Position numbers and translations under genes: made by a program
Notes under the pieces: model-generated
Told to the model about the DNA's origin: nothing
Databases searched by the model: none
The model's input: the letters and a program-made list of their open reading frames with translations, nothing else
Assembly (NCBI RefSeq): GCF_030704535.1
Contig: NC_081807.1
Location: 3,079,001 to 3,143,000 of the forward strand
Source: Vitis vinifera
Lineage: Eukaryota > Streptophyta > Magnoliopsida > Vitales > Vitaceae
Reading direction: 5' to 3'
Length of the DNA: 64,000 nt
In this document: piece after piece, positions 62,480-64,000 of the stretch
How positions within the stretch are numbered: the stretch's first letter is position 1
Layout: each line of letters starts with the position of its first letter

Positions 62480-63775
62480 TGATTGTCTATAAGGCCAAGT
62501 CAAAGGTGGTTTAGGTGTTAGATCTCTCTCTTTGCTAAACAAAGCTCTTCTTTGCAAATGGAGTTGGTGTTATTCTTGTGAAAGGGATATGCTCTGGAAG
62601 AAGGTCATAAATGGGAAATATGGGGAGGAAGAAGGAAGTGGTTGTGTTCTTGTGAGGAAAGAGATGCTTATGAAAAGCTATTTAAAAGGAATGAGATGTC
62701 TTCAACACAAGAGTTTTTTTTTCTAAGGGTAATGAAAGTAGAGTGAAATTTGGAAAGGATAGATGGTGTGGTGAAGAGCTTTTATGTGTGATCTTCCCAT
62801 CCTTGTTTGCCTTAGTTGAGTCTAAAGAGGTGTGGGTAGTCGATTTATGGGAGTAGAGGGAAGGAGGAGATAAAACTTTAGGCATGCAAGGAATTTAAAT
62901 GATTGGAAGTTAGATATCATGGGAGTTTCCTATATAAACTCTAAGTATAGTCAGTAAATAGGGAAAAGGCAAATGGATTAGTTTGGAAGGGTGATATCAA
63001 AGAGAGTGTTTCTGTAAAAGCCTTTTACTTTCTTAAGGAGTCAAATTGTGTCATCCCTTTTCTGTCAGGGACATTTTGGAACTCTTCATTTCTGTTTAAG
63101 GTGAACTTTTTTGCTTGGGAGGCCTATTGGGGTTAAGGTGTTGACTCTAGACCAACTTCAAAGAAGAGGTTGGTCGTTAGGCAATAGGTGTGCTCTATAC
63201 AAAGAAGAGACAAAATCCATTTATCACATTCTACATTGTGATATCTAAAAAAAAAAATTCTTCTACATTGTGATAAGGTAGGATTTTACGGAAGCTATTG
63301 TTCTCTTTATTTAGTATTCCATGGGTTATTTTGCCTTGGTTAGGGAGACTTATCTCAGGTGACATGACCCTTTTGTAGGTACAAGGCAAAATAAGGTTTG
63401 GAGAGCCGCTCTCTTATGTATTTTCTGGATTATTTGGAAGGAAAAAAAAACTAAAGATCGTTTGAAAATGAGAAGATGTTCTGATATAAAAAAAAAGAAG
63501 AAAAAAAAGAGGGGATTTTAGATCAAAGACTCAAAGGCACTTTCTTTAACAATCTCTCTTTGTGGCTTCACATGTACATAGATGAAGGCTCTATACCTCT
63601 AATTGGTTTCATAGATTGTTTGTGTTCTTATTGAAGAAGGGAGTAGTTTTTTGTTTTTCTCTTTTTTATTTTGTCTCTCGACGCTGATTGTATATGTCCT
63701 ATGTACTCTCGTGTGCTAGTTCTTTTGACACTTTTAATATATTTTCTTATTTATCAAAAAAAAAAAAAAACAAAG
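62480..63775 (+). mobile_element. 5'-truncated LINE with poly(A) tail
   Basis: Plus-strand reading gives LINE C-terminal coding: LLNKALLCKWSWCYSCERD at 62532, KKVINGKYGEEEG, then SRVKFGKDRWCGEEL at about 62735 and pieces of the zinc-like region to about 63480. It ends cttatttatc followed by 15 A residues at about 63755-63770. Many stops are present. The tail is well preserved. Confidence 0.85.
63244..63260. mobile_element. 17-bp A-rich insertion with target duplication
   Basis: tctaaaaaaaaaaattc lies between exact 15-bp repeats (ttctacattgtgata at 63229-63243 and 63261-63275), inside the LINE at 62.5-63.8 kb. The pattern is the same as the other micro-insertions, nested in a dead LINE. Confidence 0.55.
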
Positions 63776-64000
63776 GATCGGCAAAAAATGTGGCAAAGAT
63801 GATACAGTATTTTTATGACCTTACTAGAATTCAGCAGGAATCAGTGTTCTAAATGGCTTCATGCTATCTCTAATCCAATATGTGTTTTTGTTATTTTGCT
63901 TAGCTTTGAGTGCCAAGTTGTATTGTACAACCTCATTTGGTTTGTTCTTTTTATGAAGAGATGGTTTAGATATTATACCGTGCTCGTAAATTATAAAAAA
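63776..64000. other. window end, nothing recognised
   Basis: AT-rich sequence with no gene or repeat that I can identify. Confidence 0.4.

Overview
This is nuclear DNA from a eudicot plant. Grapevine (Vitis) is the best guess, inferred from the mix of LINE-type repeats, a Tnt1/RE1-like Copia element and the protein variants seen; I could not confirm it by search. The sequence is AT-rich, the genes are split by GT-AG introns (two are GC-AG), and transposon remnants fill the introns and intergenic space. I found no bacterial-style operon, tRNA, rRNA or CRISPR array.

Layout, left to right. (1) 1.9-7.0 kb, plus: a complete eight-exon BCCIP/Bcp1 gene (326 aa), with a 2.05-kb long-inverted-repeat element in its last intron. 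(2) 7-11 kb: mostly unassigned, with a short conserved-looking coding remnant at 9.8-10.9 kb. (3) 11.2-28.3 kb, minus: a broken SNF2-type remodeller gene of the DRD1/CHR35 kind. It has frameshifts, stops and no helicase C-terminal half. One 11.2-kb intron is filled with LINE pieces, a hAT-like MITE, a SINE-like insertion and a young, complete 5,489-bp Copia element (identical 5-bp target duplications, LTRs differing at one base, intact 1,496-codon ORF). (4) 28.3-37 kb: very AT-rich, with a 1.29-kb near-perfect foldback. (5) 37.3-45.3 kb, plus: the complete 11-exon SUMO E1 large subunit (SAE2/UBA2, 634 aa). Its second intron carries a tandem array whose unit seems to derive from the exon 2 end and splice donor. 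(6) 46.3-46.7 kb, minus: a small two-exon OXS3-like gene (91 aa). (7) 48.4-51.0 kb, minus: an intronless CrRLK1L receptor kinase close to the BUPS clade. (8) 53.1-59.0 kb, plus: the complete 10-exon 26S proteasome ATPase RPT4 (399 aa), with a LINE in intron 1, a foldback MITE plus a 12-bp G-box palindrome upstream, and a decayed copy of its last exon in the 3' flank. (9) 60.0-60.4 kb, minus: two C-terminal exons of a gene I do not recognise, with an in-frame TGA. (10) 61.5-63.8 kb: LINE 3' fragments.

The genes are independent transcription units. Several are protein-homeostasis or chromatin housekeeping genes (SUMO E1, proteasome ATPase, BCCIP), but I infer no functional cluster. I did not find an unmistakably new system. 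The points most worth checking are the ultra-short retro-insertions (target duplications around 8-22 nt ending in TATC plus A residues), the exon-derived tandem array in SAE2, the long foldback, the dead DRD1-like gene packed with transposons, and the duplicated RPT4 exon.
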